This document shows, piece by piece, positions 26,473 through 35,028 of a stretch of 64,000 bases of DNA; the first letter of the stretch is position 1, and each line of letters starts with the position of its first letter. Under the pieces are notes generated by a model. It saw nothing but the letters and a program-made list of their open reading frames with translations. It was not told where the DNA came from and did no database searches. The stretch comes from BOKV01 sp041397525 (GTDB taxonomy: Bacteria > Pseudomonadota > Alphaproteobacteria > Rhizobiales > Rhizobiaceae), in assembly GCA_041397525.1 (NCBI GenBank), contig JAWKWL010000002.1, positions 310,001 through 374,000 on the forward strand, read 5' to 3'. Position numbers and translations under genes: made by a program.

Positions 26473-28011
26473 CTAGTCCCCGATATTCGGCTCATTCACC
26501 GTGCTGTCGGCAATCTTTGGCCGGAAATAGCGACCGACCACCAATGGCAGGATGAAGCCGACAATTGCCAGCGTCCACAAGCCGATTGCCAAAGGCGAGG
26601 CAAACAGCGTCGAGATATCTCCATCGGAAATGGTCAGCGCACGACGCAGGTTTTTCTCCATCTGGTCACCCAGAAGCACGCCCATGATGACCGGAACCAG
26701 CGGAACGTCCAGTTTGCGCAGCGCCCAGCCTGCGACACCAAATGCGATCATTACCATCAGGTCGAAGGTCGAGCCGGAGATGCCGTAAATTCCGACAAAG
26801 GAGATCATCGCCACCGCCGGCATCAAGTAGCGCGGCGGAATCAGCAGCAGCCGCACGAATATACCTACCATCGGTATGTTCATCGCCAGCAGCATCAGAT
26901 TACCAATGAAAAGTGCAGCAATCAGCCCCCAGACCACGTCGGGATTGTTCTGGAACAGAAGCGGCCCGGGTGTGATGTTGAGCGCCAGCAGCATCGCAAG
27001 CAGCACTGCTGTCGTTCCCGAGCCGGGCACGCCGAGTGCCAACATCGGCACCAGCGCGCCACCCGCTGCCGCGTTGTTGCCCGCTTCAGGTGCTGCTACG
27101 CCGCGAGGATCACCCTTGCCAAATGTTCCGCTGCGGTCTTTCAACCGCTTCTCGAACGAATAGGCGATGAATGACCCCAGCGACGCGCCCGCCCCCGGCA
27201 ACACTCCGGCGATGAAGCCTAAAACAGTACCCCGCGTCATGGAGCCGGATGTCTGGCGCAACATTGCAGCGGGAGGGGTAATGCGGCCCAGCCTGACCTT
27301 GTCGCCTGCCTTTTCCTCAGACTTGCCCCCATGCTCAAGGAAAATGAAAACCTCCGACAGCGCAAACAGTCCGACAATCGCCACCAGAAAATCGATGCCG
27401 TCATAAAAATGCACCTCGCCGAAAGTGAAGCGTGGCACACCTGTCTGGCCATCCACCCCGATCATTGCAATGGCAAGACCCAGCGCGGCAGCAAAGGCTG
27501 CCTTGCCCTGGTTGCGACTGGCAATCCCGCCAAGTGTGGCAAATGCCAGCGTAAACAACGCAAAATATTCCGCCGGACCAAAAAGCAATGCCACCTTGAC
27601 GAGCTGCGGTGCGAGAAAGACCAGCCCCCAGGTGGCAAAGAACGCGCCGACAAACGAAGCAATGCCGGAAATGGCCAGAGCTTCGCCTGCCTGTCCCTTG
27701 CGTGCCATTGGAAAGCCATCCAGCGTGGTCATCAATGCCGGTTCATCGCCCGGAATGTTCAGCAGGATCGACGAAATACGCCCGCCATACATTGCTCCGT
27801 AATAGACGCTGGTGAGCAGTATCAGCGCTGGAGTCGCTGGCAGGCCAAGCGAAAACGCCAGCGGAATGAGAATGGCCACGCCGTTGGAAGGACCAAGCCC
27901 CGGCAGAGCGCCGATGATGGTACCCAGAAAGCAGCCGATGAGCGCGAGCCCGAGATTTTGCCAGCTGAGTGCTATGGCAAAGCCGTCAGCAAGGGAGGAA
28001 AGGCTTTCCAT
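26473..28011 (-). CDS. tctA: Tripartite tricarboxylate transporter large permease TctA
   Basis: The 512-residue, roughly 12-helix permease of a TctCBA secondary transporter, which takes up carboxylates with a periplasmic binding protein and ion gradient. The family signatures are present: GTIIGALPGLGPSNGVAILI near residue 35 and the long loop YYGAMYGGRISSILLNIPGD. It follows tctB with only 3 bases between stop and start. Its ligand cannot be told from the permease. Citrate-type tricarboxylates are the default for the family; sulfolactate, terephthalate and others are known for relatives. Confidence 0.92.
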   Translation of the reverse strand: MESLSSLADGFAIALSWQNLGLALIGCFLGTIIGALPGLGPSNGVAILIPLAFSLGLPATPALILLTSVYYGAMYGGRISSILLNIPGDEPALMTTLDGFPMARKGQAGEALAISGIASFVGAFFATWGLVFLAPQLVKVALLFGPAEYFALFTLAFATLGGIASRNQGKAAFAAALGLAIAMIGVDGQTGVPRFTFGEVHFYDGIDFLVAIVGLFALSEVFIFLEHGGKSEEKAGDKVRLGRITPPAAMLRQTSGSMTRGTVLGFIAGVLPGAGASLGSFIAYSFEKRLKDRSGTFGKGDPRGVAAPEAGNNAAAGGALVPMLALGVPGSGTTAVLLAMLLALNITPGPLLFQNNPDVVWGLIAALFIGNLMLLAMNIPMVGIFVRLLLIPPRYLMPAVAMISFVGIYGISGSTFDLMVMIAFGVAGWALRKLDVPLVPVIMGVLLGDQMEKNLRRALTISDGDISTLFASPLAIGLWTLAIVGFILPLVVGRYFRPKIADSTVNEPNIGD

Positions 28012-28014
28012 CAA

Positions 28015-28533
28015 TCAGCTTCCTTTGCTGCCGAACGCGCCGTTGAAGGCGGAAACGATATTGGAGAAGATGAAGTCGACCGGCGTGTCGATAATGAAAT
28101 CCACCGGACTGGGCGCGAGCGATAGTCCAAGGGTCTTCTTGAAAACGAGATAGATGCCAATCGATATCACCAGGCCTGCTACAGTGGCTTCCAATGGCCG
28201 CGAACCAAGCCGCCACGCGAGATACGCGCCGGCAAGCGCAGTCGAGATCACAAACCCCGCTTCCGGCAGGAATTCCGCATAGGCGATCAGCACGATGATG
28301 GCCGCACCGATTTCGAGCAGCCGCGAAGGAACCGGCCAGTCCGGCTCTTCGTCGGGACTGACTATGATCGCGAGGGAAGCCAGCGCCATGACACCGGCGA
28401 TCAGAAACGGAAATGCCTTGGGTCCAAGCGGGTCCTGAATGAAACTTTCCTGTATCAGCGTCGCGCGCCAGACCATGGTCGCTGAAACCGCCAGACCGAC
28501 AAATCCGAAGAAACGGTCACTGAGCTGTTTCAT
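28015..28533 (-). CDS. tctB: Tripartite tricarboxylate transporter small permease TctB
   Basis: A 172-residue membrane protein with four predicted helices and the TctB family layout (LIQESFIQDPLGPKAFPFLI early, two C-terminal helices). It forms the small subunit with TctA. A strong GGGGGA ribosome-binding site lies just before ATG 28533, and a stable hairpin (28572-28603) separates it from tctC. The gap to tctA is 3 bases. It is too divergent a family to name the substrate. Confidence 0.88.
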   Translation of the reverse strand: MKQLSDRFFGFVGLAVSATMVWRATLIQESFIQDPLGPKAFPFLIAGVMALASLAIIVSPDEEPDWPVPSRLLEIGAAIIVLIAYAEFLPEAGFVISTALAGAYLAWRLGSRPLEATVAGLVISIGIYLVFKKTLGLSLAPSPVDFIIDTPVDFIFSNIVSAFNGAFGSKGS

Positions 28534-28571
28534 CTTTTCCCCCAAACACCTTGACCCCACACCGCTGGAAA

Positions 28572-28603
28572 AGTCAGCCGGACCTTTCCCGATCCGGCTG
28601 ACT
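28572..28603 (-). terminator. Strong hairpin between tctC and tctB (attenuator or 3' stabiliser)
   Basis: AGTCAGCCGGA and TCCGGCTGACT form a perfect 11-bp stem with a 10-base loop. On the minus (coding) strand it starts 6 bases after the tctC stop and is followed by TTTTCC. Such a structure would let more tctC message than tctBA message accumulate, by partial termination or protection of the 3' end. Confidence 0.7.
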
Positions 28604-28609
28604 GGATAG

Positions 28610-29602
28610 TCACTTGATCAGGCCGATTTCCTTCGAAAGCGCCTGGATGCTGTCGACGGATTCCTTGACGAAAGCCTGGAAATCATTGCCGCGCAGGTTG
28701 AGCGGCGCAAGACCGTTCGAGGCCATGATGTCCTTCCATTCTTGTGAGTCATAGACTTTGCCGACGGCATCGACCCAGAAATTGTAGGCATCATCAGACA
28801 TGCCACCCGGGACATAGAAGCCGCGCCAGTTGGCACCGATCACATCAATTCCCTGCTCTTTTGCCGTCGGGAAGGAAGCAAAATCACCGGCAAGACGCTC
28901 AGGCGCAAGCACAGCAATGACCTTGATGTCACCGGAATCGACAAAGCCCTTTGCTTCAGACGCGTCACCGGTAAAGGCCTGCACGCTGCCAGCCAGAAGC
29001 TGGGTTACAGCTTCACCGCCGCCGTCAAAAGCCACATATTTGACGGTGCGAACATCATCAATGCCGCCTTTCTTGGCAGCCAGAAGCACCTTGAGATGGT
29101 CCCATCCACCAACTGCGGAACCGCCAGCAACGGAAACCGATGTCGGGTCTGCCTTGATCTTGGCCAGCAGTTCCGGCAGCGTGTTGATGTCGGAATCCTT
29201 GGCTACCGCGATCACGCCGTAGTCGGCACCGACCGAAGCCAGCCACCGAACCTGGGTCATGTCATTGCCAGGATAGGCCCCCTGGGCAAGACGCGTTGAT
29301 GTCGCCGACGATGCCGCAACGATCAGGTTGTTGTCATCATTGCGCTTGTTGATGACTTCCGCATAAGCAACACCGCCGCCGCCGCCGGCAAGGTTTGTCA
29401 CCTGCATCGTGCCGGAAACAAGCTTGAGATCCTGCAGGGTCTTGCCGACCTGGCGGCAGGTAAAGTCCCATCCGCCGCCCGCATTTGCCGGAGCAATGCA
29501 TTCGGTGTTTCCGGGTTCAAAGGCATTGGCCGTTGCCAGCGGGGCAAGGGCCAGAAGCGCACCTGCGACAACTGCCCTGCGCGTGATTGCAACAATGTTC
29601 AT
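28610..29602 (-). CDS. tctC: Tripartite tricarboxylate transporter substrate-binding protein TctC
   Basis: A 330-residue periplasmic binding protein. A signal peptide (MNIVAITRRAVVAGALLALA, cleavage after ATANA) precedes the TctC/Bug fold, with the ligand-cradle segments NAGGGWDFTCRQVG and VGGWDHLKVLLAAK. Two paired cysteines (in TECIAP and FTCRQ) may form a disulfide. ATG 29602 has GGAGGACAG upstream; an in-frame ATG four codons earlier overlaps that site. It is first in the tctCBA operon and is preceded by 11-bp-phased direct repeats (29773-29793) that could bind the adjacent TctD-like regulator. The ligand is unproven. Confidence 0.9.
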   Translation of the reverse strand: MNIVAITRRAVVAGALLALAPLATANAFEPGNTECIAPANAGGGWDFTCRQVGKTLQDLKLVSGTMQVTNLAGGGGGVAYAEVINKRNDDNNLIVAASSATSTRLAQGAYPGNDMTQVRWLASVGADYGVIAVAKDSDINTLPELLAKIKADPTSVSVAGGSAVGGWDHLKVLLAAKKGGIDDVRTVKYVAFDGGGEAVTQLLAGSVQAFTGDASEAKGFVDSGDIKVIAVLAPERLAGDFASFPTAKEQGIDVIGANWRGFYVPGGMSDDAYNFWVDAVGKVYDSQEWKDIMASNGLAPLNLRGNDFQAFVKESVDSIQALSKEIGLIK

Positions 29603-29772
29603 TCTGTCCTCCATGAGGGCGCGGCACCCGTCATCGCGCCCGACAAACGACTTTGAGAAGCGTTGTCAGGCGTTCCGCCGGGCCTTCGGCGCCGGATTGT
29701 GATTTGACGGGTTCTCCTCCCCGCATTCGGTACCGGGACCATGCCCGCAGCCGTATTCCCAGACTTGCATGG

Positions 29773-29793
29773 CAAGCTGACACCAAGCTGACA
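29773..29793. promoter_or_regulatory. Direct repeats CAAGCTGACA upstream of tctC, candidate response-regulator site
   Basis: CAAGCTGACA occurs twice, at 29773-29782 and 29784-29793, an 11-base offset that puts both on the same DNA face. OmpR/PhoB-type regulators bind tandem repeats with this spacing. The site is about 170 bases upstream of tctC, and a TctD-like regulator gene is 1.2 kb away. Confidence 0.5.
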
Positions 29794-29832
29794 TTTCATG
29801 ATCAAAAACGCAAAGCAGTATGTTGGGGGAAG

Positions 29833-30918
29833 TTATCGCGCCCGCAATTCCTTGTTCCATCGGGCAACCACCCGCCCGCGCTTGGCCTGGTCGAGATAGA
29901 CCATAAGCGCCGGCGTCAATGGGGCAGGACGCAACTGCCCTCCCATCTGGCGGATCAGTGCTGTTGCCGTGTTGGGTCCGTCAACAGCAGGATGGATTGC
30001 AGGAAGACCGGATTGCTCGGCCATCACCTTCTGCCCTTGGGCGGACATCACAAACCTGAGGAACAGCTCGCCCAGATCCGGTGATTGCGCCTTCTGGGGA
30101 ATGACTGCAACCCTCGTCATGACGACGGTATAGTCTCTTGGCATGACGATACCGATGTCAGGATGGGTCTTTGCCCACTCAGCTGCATATGAACCAAGGA
30201 TGTTGTAGCCGAGCGCAAACCGGCCATCTGCCACCCGCTCCAGAATCGCCGACGACGTGGAATAAAGCTTGACGCCTGCACCTCCCATGGAGCGAACGAG
30301 ACTCCAGATGTCTCGGTGGTTTTCGATGTCGCGCGCCAGGAACAGGAGCCCCACCCCCGCCCGCTCGATGTCATAGGTTCCGATGCGCCCCTGCAACTCA
30401 TTGCTGTTGGCCCGCAGATATTGCTCAAGTTCCGCTCGCGTCTGCGGCGGCGGGAACGATTCAAAATCAGGCCTGTGATAGACGATAACGGCAGGCTCAT
30501 AGGTCAGCCCGATCGCTGAATCGCGCCAGTTCGCCCATTTCGGCCATTGACTGGACGCCTGGCTGGAAATCCGTTTGGCATAGCCGTCATTGGCAAGCTT
30601 CATCTGCAAATCCATCGCAGAGGAAATCGCAATATCTGCGGTCGGTTTTCCACCATCGCTTTCCTGGACGACACGCTCATAGATATCAATTGTCTGCGCC
30701 TCGACATAGCGCACGGCGATTGTCGGGTTCGCATCACGGAACGCATTGATCAGTGGCAGGGCAATGGCTTCATCGATGGATGAATAGACGGTAACCGCCT
30801 GGCTGGCTTCCGACCCGCTTCGGGCCGGATACAATGTCTGTGCCACTCCCGAACCGGGCATGGCAAACAGGAACATCAACATCAAGAGGACAGGCCGGAT
30901 CATGCGATACCAATGCAT
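29833..30918 (-). CDS. Periplasmic substrate-binding protein (AfuA/PgtC-like), divergent from the two-component system
   Basis: A 361-residue exported protein. The N-terminal helix MIRPVLLMLMFLFAMPGSG ends in VAQ, a signal-peptidase site. The mature part reads AVTVYSSIDEAIALPLINAF, then YVEAQTIDIYERVVQE, typical of type II periplasmic binding proteins of the iron/phosphoglycerate group (PF13343/13416). No ABC permease or ATPase gene adjoins it. It is divergent from a response-regulator gene, 92 bases away. By analogy with PgtC, or with binding proteins next to TctDE-type systems, it may present the ligand to the sensor kinase rather than feed a transporter; this is inference. Start ATG 30918 or 30903; no strong ribosome-binding site helps decide. 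Confidence 0.8.
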   Translation of the reverse strand: MHWYRMIRPVLLMLMFLFAMPGSGVAQTLYPARSGSEASQAVTVYSSIDEAIALPLINAFRDANPTIAVRYVEAQTIDIYERVVQESDGGKPTADIAISSAMDLQMKLANDGYAKRISSQASSQWPKWANWRDSAIGLTYEPAVIVYHRPDFESFPPPQTRAELEQYLRANSNELQGRIGTYDIERAGVGLLFLARDIENHRDIWSLVRSMGGAGVKLYSTSSAILERVADGRFALGYNILGSYAAEWAKTHPDIGIVMPRDYTVVMTRVAVIPQKAQSPDLGELFLRFVMSAQGQKVMAEQSGLPAIHPAVDGPNTATALIRQMGGQLRPAPLTPALMVYLDQAKRGRVVARWNKELRAR

Positions 30919-31010
30919 GACCGCGCCATGCAATCAAGGCCGGAGCGAAACGGTCGTGCTTTCCATGTCACCTGCTCAGGCCTATATGTTGGAACCGGGA
31001 GGGCTTGGAA

Positions 31011-31679
31011 TTGCGAATATTGCTCGTCGAAGACAACCGGAAACTGGCGGAAGGCCTGATCGCCCTGTTGCGCGGCGGCAGCAATGCAGTTGATCACGTC
31101 AGCGATGGCGAAGCGGCGGAGACAGCAATCCTCAGTTCCAGTTTCGACCTGATCATTCTCGATCTCTCCCTGCCCGACAGGGACGGGCTCGACATATTGC
31201 AATTCATCCGCTCGCGCGGCGATACAACGCCAGTGCTGATCCTTACGGCGCGCGGTGCCCTTGATGATCGGGTGCGCGGGCTCGACATTGGTGCAGACGA
31301 TTACATGACCAAGCCGTTTGAAATCCGGGAACTGGAAGCGCGGGTTCGGGTCCTTCTGCGCCGCAAGGCCGGTCTCGGAGCCTCGCTGGTAAGTCTGGGG
31401 ACGCTGCATCTCGATCTTGCAACCGGTACATTGCTGGCCGACGATGAAGCGGTCGAACTAACACGCCGCGAACTTTCGATCCTCGAATCGCTGATGCTGG
31501 CGCGCGGTCGGGTGGTCCAAAAACAGGCATTGCTGGAAAAGATCGGCGGCTATGATGAGGACCTCAGCGAAAACGCCATCGAGCAGTCGGTAAGCCGCCT
31601 GCGCCGTCGCCTGCAGCCACACGGTGCCAGCATCAGGGTGGCACGCGGCCTTGGTTATTGGCTCGAAATGTCAGGCTAA
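31011..31679 (+). CDS. tctD: TctD-like OmpR-family response regulator (TTG start)
   Basis: A 222-residue response regulator. The receiver domain has the acidic pair in LLVEDN, the phospho-acceptor Asp51 in LIILDLSLPDRDG and the conserved Lys in TKPFEIREL. The C-terminal winged helix carries LTRRELSILESLMLARGRVV and ENAIEQSVSRLRRRL. TTG at 31011 is chosen because GGGAGGG ends seven bases upstream and the product then starts at RILLVEDN; the TTG at 31005 is too close. It should control tctCBA in response to the partner kinase, whose start overlaps its stop by one base (TAATG). TctD is assigned from gene context and overall similarity. Confidence 0.87.
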   Translation: MRILLVEDNRKLAEGLIALLRGGSNAVDHVSDGEAAETAILSSSFDLIILDLSLPDRDGLDILQFIRSRGDTTPVLILTARGALDDRVRGLDIGADDYMTKPFEIRELEARVRVLLRRKAGLGASLVSLGTLHLDLATGTLLADDEAVELTRRELSILESLMLARGRVVQKQALLEKIGGYDEDLSENAIEQSVSRLRRRLQPHGASIRVARGLGYWLEMSG

Positions 31680-33073
31680 TGATGCGACAACCCTTGTCAC
31701 TGCGTTTCCAGCTTCTGCTCTGGTTGATTGCCCCATTGCTGGCAATCAATGTGCTTGCCATCGCCGACACGTGGAAGTCTGCTCGAAACCAGGCCGATGA
31801 AATCCTTGACCGGGTGCTGGCGGGATCGGTCCTGGCCATCGCAGATCGTGTCATCATTTCCGAAACCGGTGATCTGGAGGTGGACATTCCCTATGTCGCG
31901 CTGGAGATGCTGACCTCCTCGTCTCAGGACCGCGTTTTCTACCGGGTTGACCGCGAGGACGGTGAATTTGTCACCGGCTACAAGGCCCTTGAGGCTGTAT
32001 TGGATGATCCGCCCCGCCAGGGAAGCATGGTATTTGGCGACGCAAGTTACCAGGGTGCGGCAATCCGCTTTGCCCGGCGCGACGGCGCGGTATCGACCGG
32101 CTCACACTCGGTGGGCTTCCAGGTTACGGTCGCCGAGACCACGACAGCGCGTGAAAAGCTCGCCAATTCCCTGATCTACAGTTCACTCATCAGGCAGGCA
32201 TTGTTGCTGGCCATCGCACCAATCCTCGTATGGTGGGGTGTCGCACGTGCACTGGCACCTCTTTACGCACTGCGTGACGCCATTGGCAGGCGCAGTCCGG
32301 GAGACCTGCGACCGATCGCCCATGACGTTCCACAGGAAATGCAGGGCATTCTGGAGGCTACCAATGGCTTTCTTGCCAGGCTTCGCTCAGCACTCGAAAC
32401 CATGCGCCATTTTGCCGGAAATGCCAGCCACCAGTTGCGCACGCCACTTGCCATCGTCCGAACCAATCTGGCGCTGGCCCAGCGCACACAAAGCCTTGAC
32501 GAGGCCCGCCAACTTGCCGCACGGGCCGATGAGGCAGTGGCAGGTGCCGAGCGCACGCTGGCACAATTGCTGGTACTGGCCCGCGTCGATGAAACCGCCA
32601 GCCAGAAGATTGCCTGGAAACCAACCGACATTGCACTTCTGGTGCGCGAACTGGCGGCTGAAACCGCTCCCGACGCTGCACGCCAGGGCACGGATCTTGG
32701 CTATGAAGGCTTCGAAAATCTCGTTGCAAAAGCCGAGCCGGTATTGTTGCGTGAAGCGCTGCGCAACCTCATCGACAACGCAATTCGCTATGGCGGCAGT
32801 CACGCCACACTTCGGGTGGTGAAGGGACCCGAAAATTTCACGATTGAAGTCGAGGATGATGGCGAAGGCCTGCCCGACACGATGCTGGACCAGGCCGGCG
32901 AACGGTTTTTCAGACCCGGCAACCGGAGCGCAAGGGCGGAAAGTGATGGAGCAGGCCTTGGACTGGCAATTGCCCGCGAGATCGCAGAACTGCATGAAGG
33001 CCGGTTCGAGGTCACCTGCGCACAAATGGGCGGGCTGATTGTCAGAATGACCCTGCCATTGCGATCTGGCTGA
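31679..33073 (+). CDS. tctE: TctE-like sensor histidine kinase
   Basis: A 464-residue membrane kinase. The first helix is LLLWLIAPLLAINVLAI, followed by a ~130-residue periplasmic sensor segment of the 2CSK_N type (VLAGSVLAIADRV...VDIPYVALEML). The second helix is near LLLAIAPILVWWGV. The HisKA motif FAGNASHQLRTPLAIVRTN holds the phosphorylated His. The ATPase domain has the N box NLIDNAIRYGG, G1 DDGEGLPDTM and G2 GAGLGLAIA. The ATG at 31679 overlaps the tctD stop. With the divergent binding protein and tctCBA it probably senses and induces uptake of one carboxylate. Confidence 0.87.
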   Translation: MMRQPLSLRFQLLLWLIAPLLAINVLAIADTWKSARNQADEILDRVLAGSVLAIADRVIISETGDLEVDIPYVALEMLTSSSQDRVFYRVDREDGEFVTGYKALEAVLDDPPRQGSMVFGDASYQGAAIRFARRDGAVSTGSHSVGFQVTVAETTTAREKLANSLIYSSLIRQALLLAIAPILVWWGVARALAPLYALRDAIGRRSPGDLRPIAHDVPQEMQGILEATNGFLARLRSALETMRHFAGNASHQLRTPLAIVRTNLALAQRTQSLDEARQLAARADEAVAGAERTLAQLLVLARVDETASQKIAWKPTDIALLVRELAAETAPDAARQGTDLGYEGFENLVAKAEPVLLREALRNLIDNAIRYGGSHATLRVVKGPENFTIEVEDDGEGLPDTMLDQAGERFFRPGNRSARAESDGAGLGLAIAREIAELHEGRFEVTCAQMGGLIVRMTLPLRSG

Positions 33074-33085
33074 TCGCCGCCGGTT

Positions 33086-34096
33086 TCATCCTCTTGAAAA
33101 CCGATAGCTGGTTTCCTGGCGATAGGTTTCACCAGGACGCAACACTGCCTGCGGATAATCGGGATGATTGGGTGAATCCGGCCAGATCTGCGGCTCCATG
33201 CAAAACCCGCAATAGGCACCATAGCTCCGCCCACCGAGACCTGGCACCGGCACATTGACCTTGTGCCCGGCATAAAACTGCAATCCCGGTTCGCTCGTCT
33301 CCACCACCAACCTGATCCCCGAGACCGGACTGTCAACCCGCGCCACTTCGCGCGGCTCAACCCGTTCACGCGAGAGGCAGAAATTGTGGTCATACCGGAC
33401 CTGACTGCCATCGCTATCATGGCGGATCGGGCGTGCCTTGCGAAAGTCGAAGGCAGTGCCCGCCACAGGTTCGACCGGCCCTAGCGGAATGGCCTCCTCA
33501 TCGACGGGAATATAGCCGTCTGCCGCAATTGCCACCCGGTGGTCCAGAATGTCAGCGCCACCATCAAGATTGAAATAGGAATGATGCGCAAGATTGACGA
33601 GCGTAGGCTGGTCGCACTGCGATTGCATGCGAACAGCGAGCTTGCCACCCTCCTCCAGCGAAAAGCTGACGTGATGCCGGCAATTGCCGGGGAAGCCCAT
33701 CGAGCCATCCTTGTCATCAAGGACAAGGGTCACATGCGATTGCCCGAGGTCAGCGATTGTCCACACACGCTTGCCGATGCCCTTGCTCCCGCCATGCAGC
33801 AGATGCTTGCCAAGGAAATTCGTATCCACCTGGTATTCAGTCCCATCAATGGAAAACCGGCCATCGCGGATCCGGTTGGCATAACGCCCTGCCGTCGCGC
33901 CAAAATAGGGCGAATGCGCGGGGTAATGTTCGAATGCCTCAAAGCCCAGAACAAGTGGTGCACCGTGCCCTTCCAGCCGCAAGTCCTGGATGACACAGCC
34001 CCAGGTCAGGATATTTGCGGTGAGCCCGCCGCCACTGATGGTGACGCGCTCCACCAATTCACCATCACCGGTCTCGCCGAATTTTTCGCGTTTCAT
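33086..34096 (-). CDS. Aldose 1-epimerase family protein, candidate sulfosugar mutarotase
   Basis: A 336-residue GalM-type enzyme that interconverts alpha and beta anomers of an aldose. The conserved segments are present: FGATAGRYANRI near residue 65, the catalytic His in VNLAHHSYFNLDGG, and the catalytic Glu in VVETSEPGLQFYAG. It is the last gene of the ten-gene sugar operon (start 11 bases after the upstream stop). In E. coli the sulfoquinovose cluster also carries a GalM-like mutarotase (YihR), which fits a role on sulfoquinovose here, but galactose or glucose mutarotase activity cannot be excluded from sequence. No signal peptide: cytoplasmic. Confidence 0.85.
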   Translation of the reverse strand: MKREKFGETGDGELVERVTISGGGLTANILTWGCVIQDLRLEGHGAPLVLGFEAFEHYPAHSPYFGATAGRYANRIRDGRFSIDGTEYQVDTNFLGKHLLHGGSKGIGKRVWTIADLGQSHVTLVLDDKDGSMGFPGNCRHHVSFSLEEGGKLAVRMQSQCDQPTLVNLAHHSYFNLDGGADILDHRVAIAADGYIPVDEEAIPLGPVEPVAGTAFDFRKARPIRHDSDGSQVRYDHNFCLSRERVEPREVARVDSPVSGIRLVVETSEPGLQFYAGHKVNVPVPGLGGRSYGAYCGFCMEPQIWPDSPNHPDYPQAVLRPGETYRQETSYRFSRG

Positions 34097-34107
34097 GCCT
34101 CACCACT

Positions 34108-35028
34108 TCAAAGATGACCGAGGACCAGATCGGCGATCAATTCACTGACACGAACATTCGATTCGGTTGTAACGCCGGCAATATGAGGCGTGAGAATGAC
34201 ATTCTTCAATCCCTCGAACCGCTTCCCCTGTGCTGCTGTCAGCGGCTCCGTTTCGAAGACATCAAGCGCTGCACCAGCAATTGCGCCCGAGGAGAGCGCG
34301 TGAGCCAATGCAGCCTCGTCGACCACGCCACCGCGTGCAGCATTGATGAGAACACTTTCCTTTTTCATCAGTTTCAGTGCATCAGCGTCAATCTGGTGCC
34401 GCGTTTGATCCGTCAACGGAACATGCAGGCTGACCACGTCGGAAACGGAAAGCAAAGCATCCAGGCTCAGCCGCTCCACTGGCCTCCATGCCGGATGCGA
34501 TTCAGCAAGGAACGGATCATGGGCAACGATCTTCATTCCCAATGCGGCCGCACGACGCGCTGCTTCCTGGGCAATCGCTCCAAACCCCACAAGCCCTAGT
34601 GTCTTGCCGCTTATTTCATGCCCCATCAGTGATTGGCGCGGCCACTGACCGGATATCATCGCAGCATTGGATTGATAGGCTCCGCGCAGCAGGATCAGCG
34701 CAGTGGCAAGTACATATTCAACCACCGCCAGATTGTTCGCACCGGTTGCCGGGTAAACCGCAACGCCTGCATTCCTGCAGGCATCGACGTCGATATTGTC
34801 GAGCCCCACTCCAAGCCGGCCTACGCATTTGAGCAGCGGAGCTGCCTGCAACAATTTCTTCGTCACCTGCGTCCGGTTGCGCACAATGAGTGCCCGGCAG
34901 TCTTCAAGCAAATCCGGTATCGCATCCTGGCGATCAGCAAGTCCGGGGTCATAAACCACATCATGCTTTTCACGGAGCATGGATACAGCCTGTGCATCCA
35001 TGAATTCAGTAATGACAACTTCAGCCAC
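34108..35028 (-). CDS. D-2-hydroxyacid dehydrogenase, SlcC ((S)-sulfolactate dehydrogenase)-like
   Basis: A 306-residue NAD-dependent dehydrogenase. The nucleotide-binding loop is LVGFGAIAQEAARR. The catalytic triad sits in NAARGGVVDE (Arg), DVFETEPL (Glu) and LTPHIAG (His). The N-terminal run VVITEFMD...VVYDPGL, followed by ALIVRNRTQV and LLKCVGRLGVGLDNID, matches my recollection of SlcC, which oxidises (S)-sulfolactate to sulfopyruvate in Chromohalobacter; phosphoglycerate dehydrogenases look similar but less so at the N-terminus. I start at GTG 35028, which overlaps the upstream stop by 8 bases and has AGGA ahead. The (S) configuration is the one sulfoglycolysis yields. The substrate is inferred, not proven. 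Confidence 0.75.
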   Translation of the reverse strand: MAEVVITEFMDAQAVSMLREKHDVVYDPGLADRQDAIPDLLEDCRALIVRNRTQVTKKLLQAAPLLKCVGRLGVGLDNIDVDACRNAGVAVYPATGANNLAVVEYVLATALILLRGAYQSNAAMISGQWPRQSLMGHEISGKTLGLVGFGAIAQEAARRAAALGMKIVAHDPFLAESHPAWRPVERLSLDALLSVSDVVSLHVPLTDQTRHQIDADALKLMKKESVLINAARGGVVDEAALAHALSSGAIAGAALDVFETEPLTAAQGKRFEGLKNVILTPHIAGVTTESNVRVSELIADLVLGHL

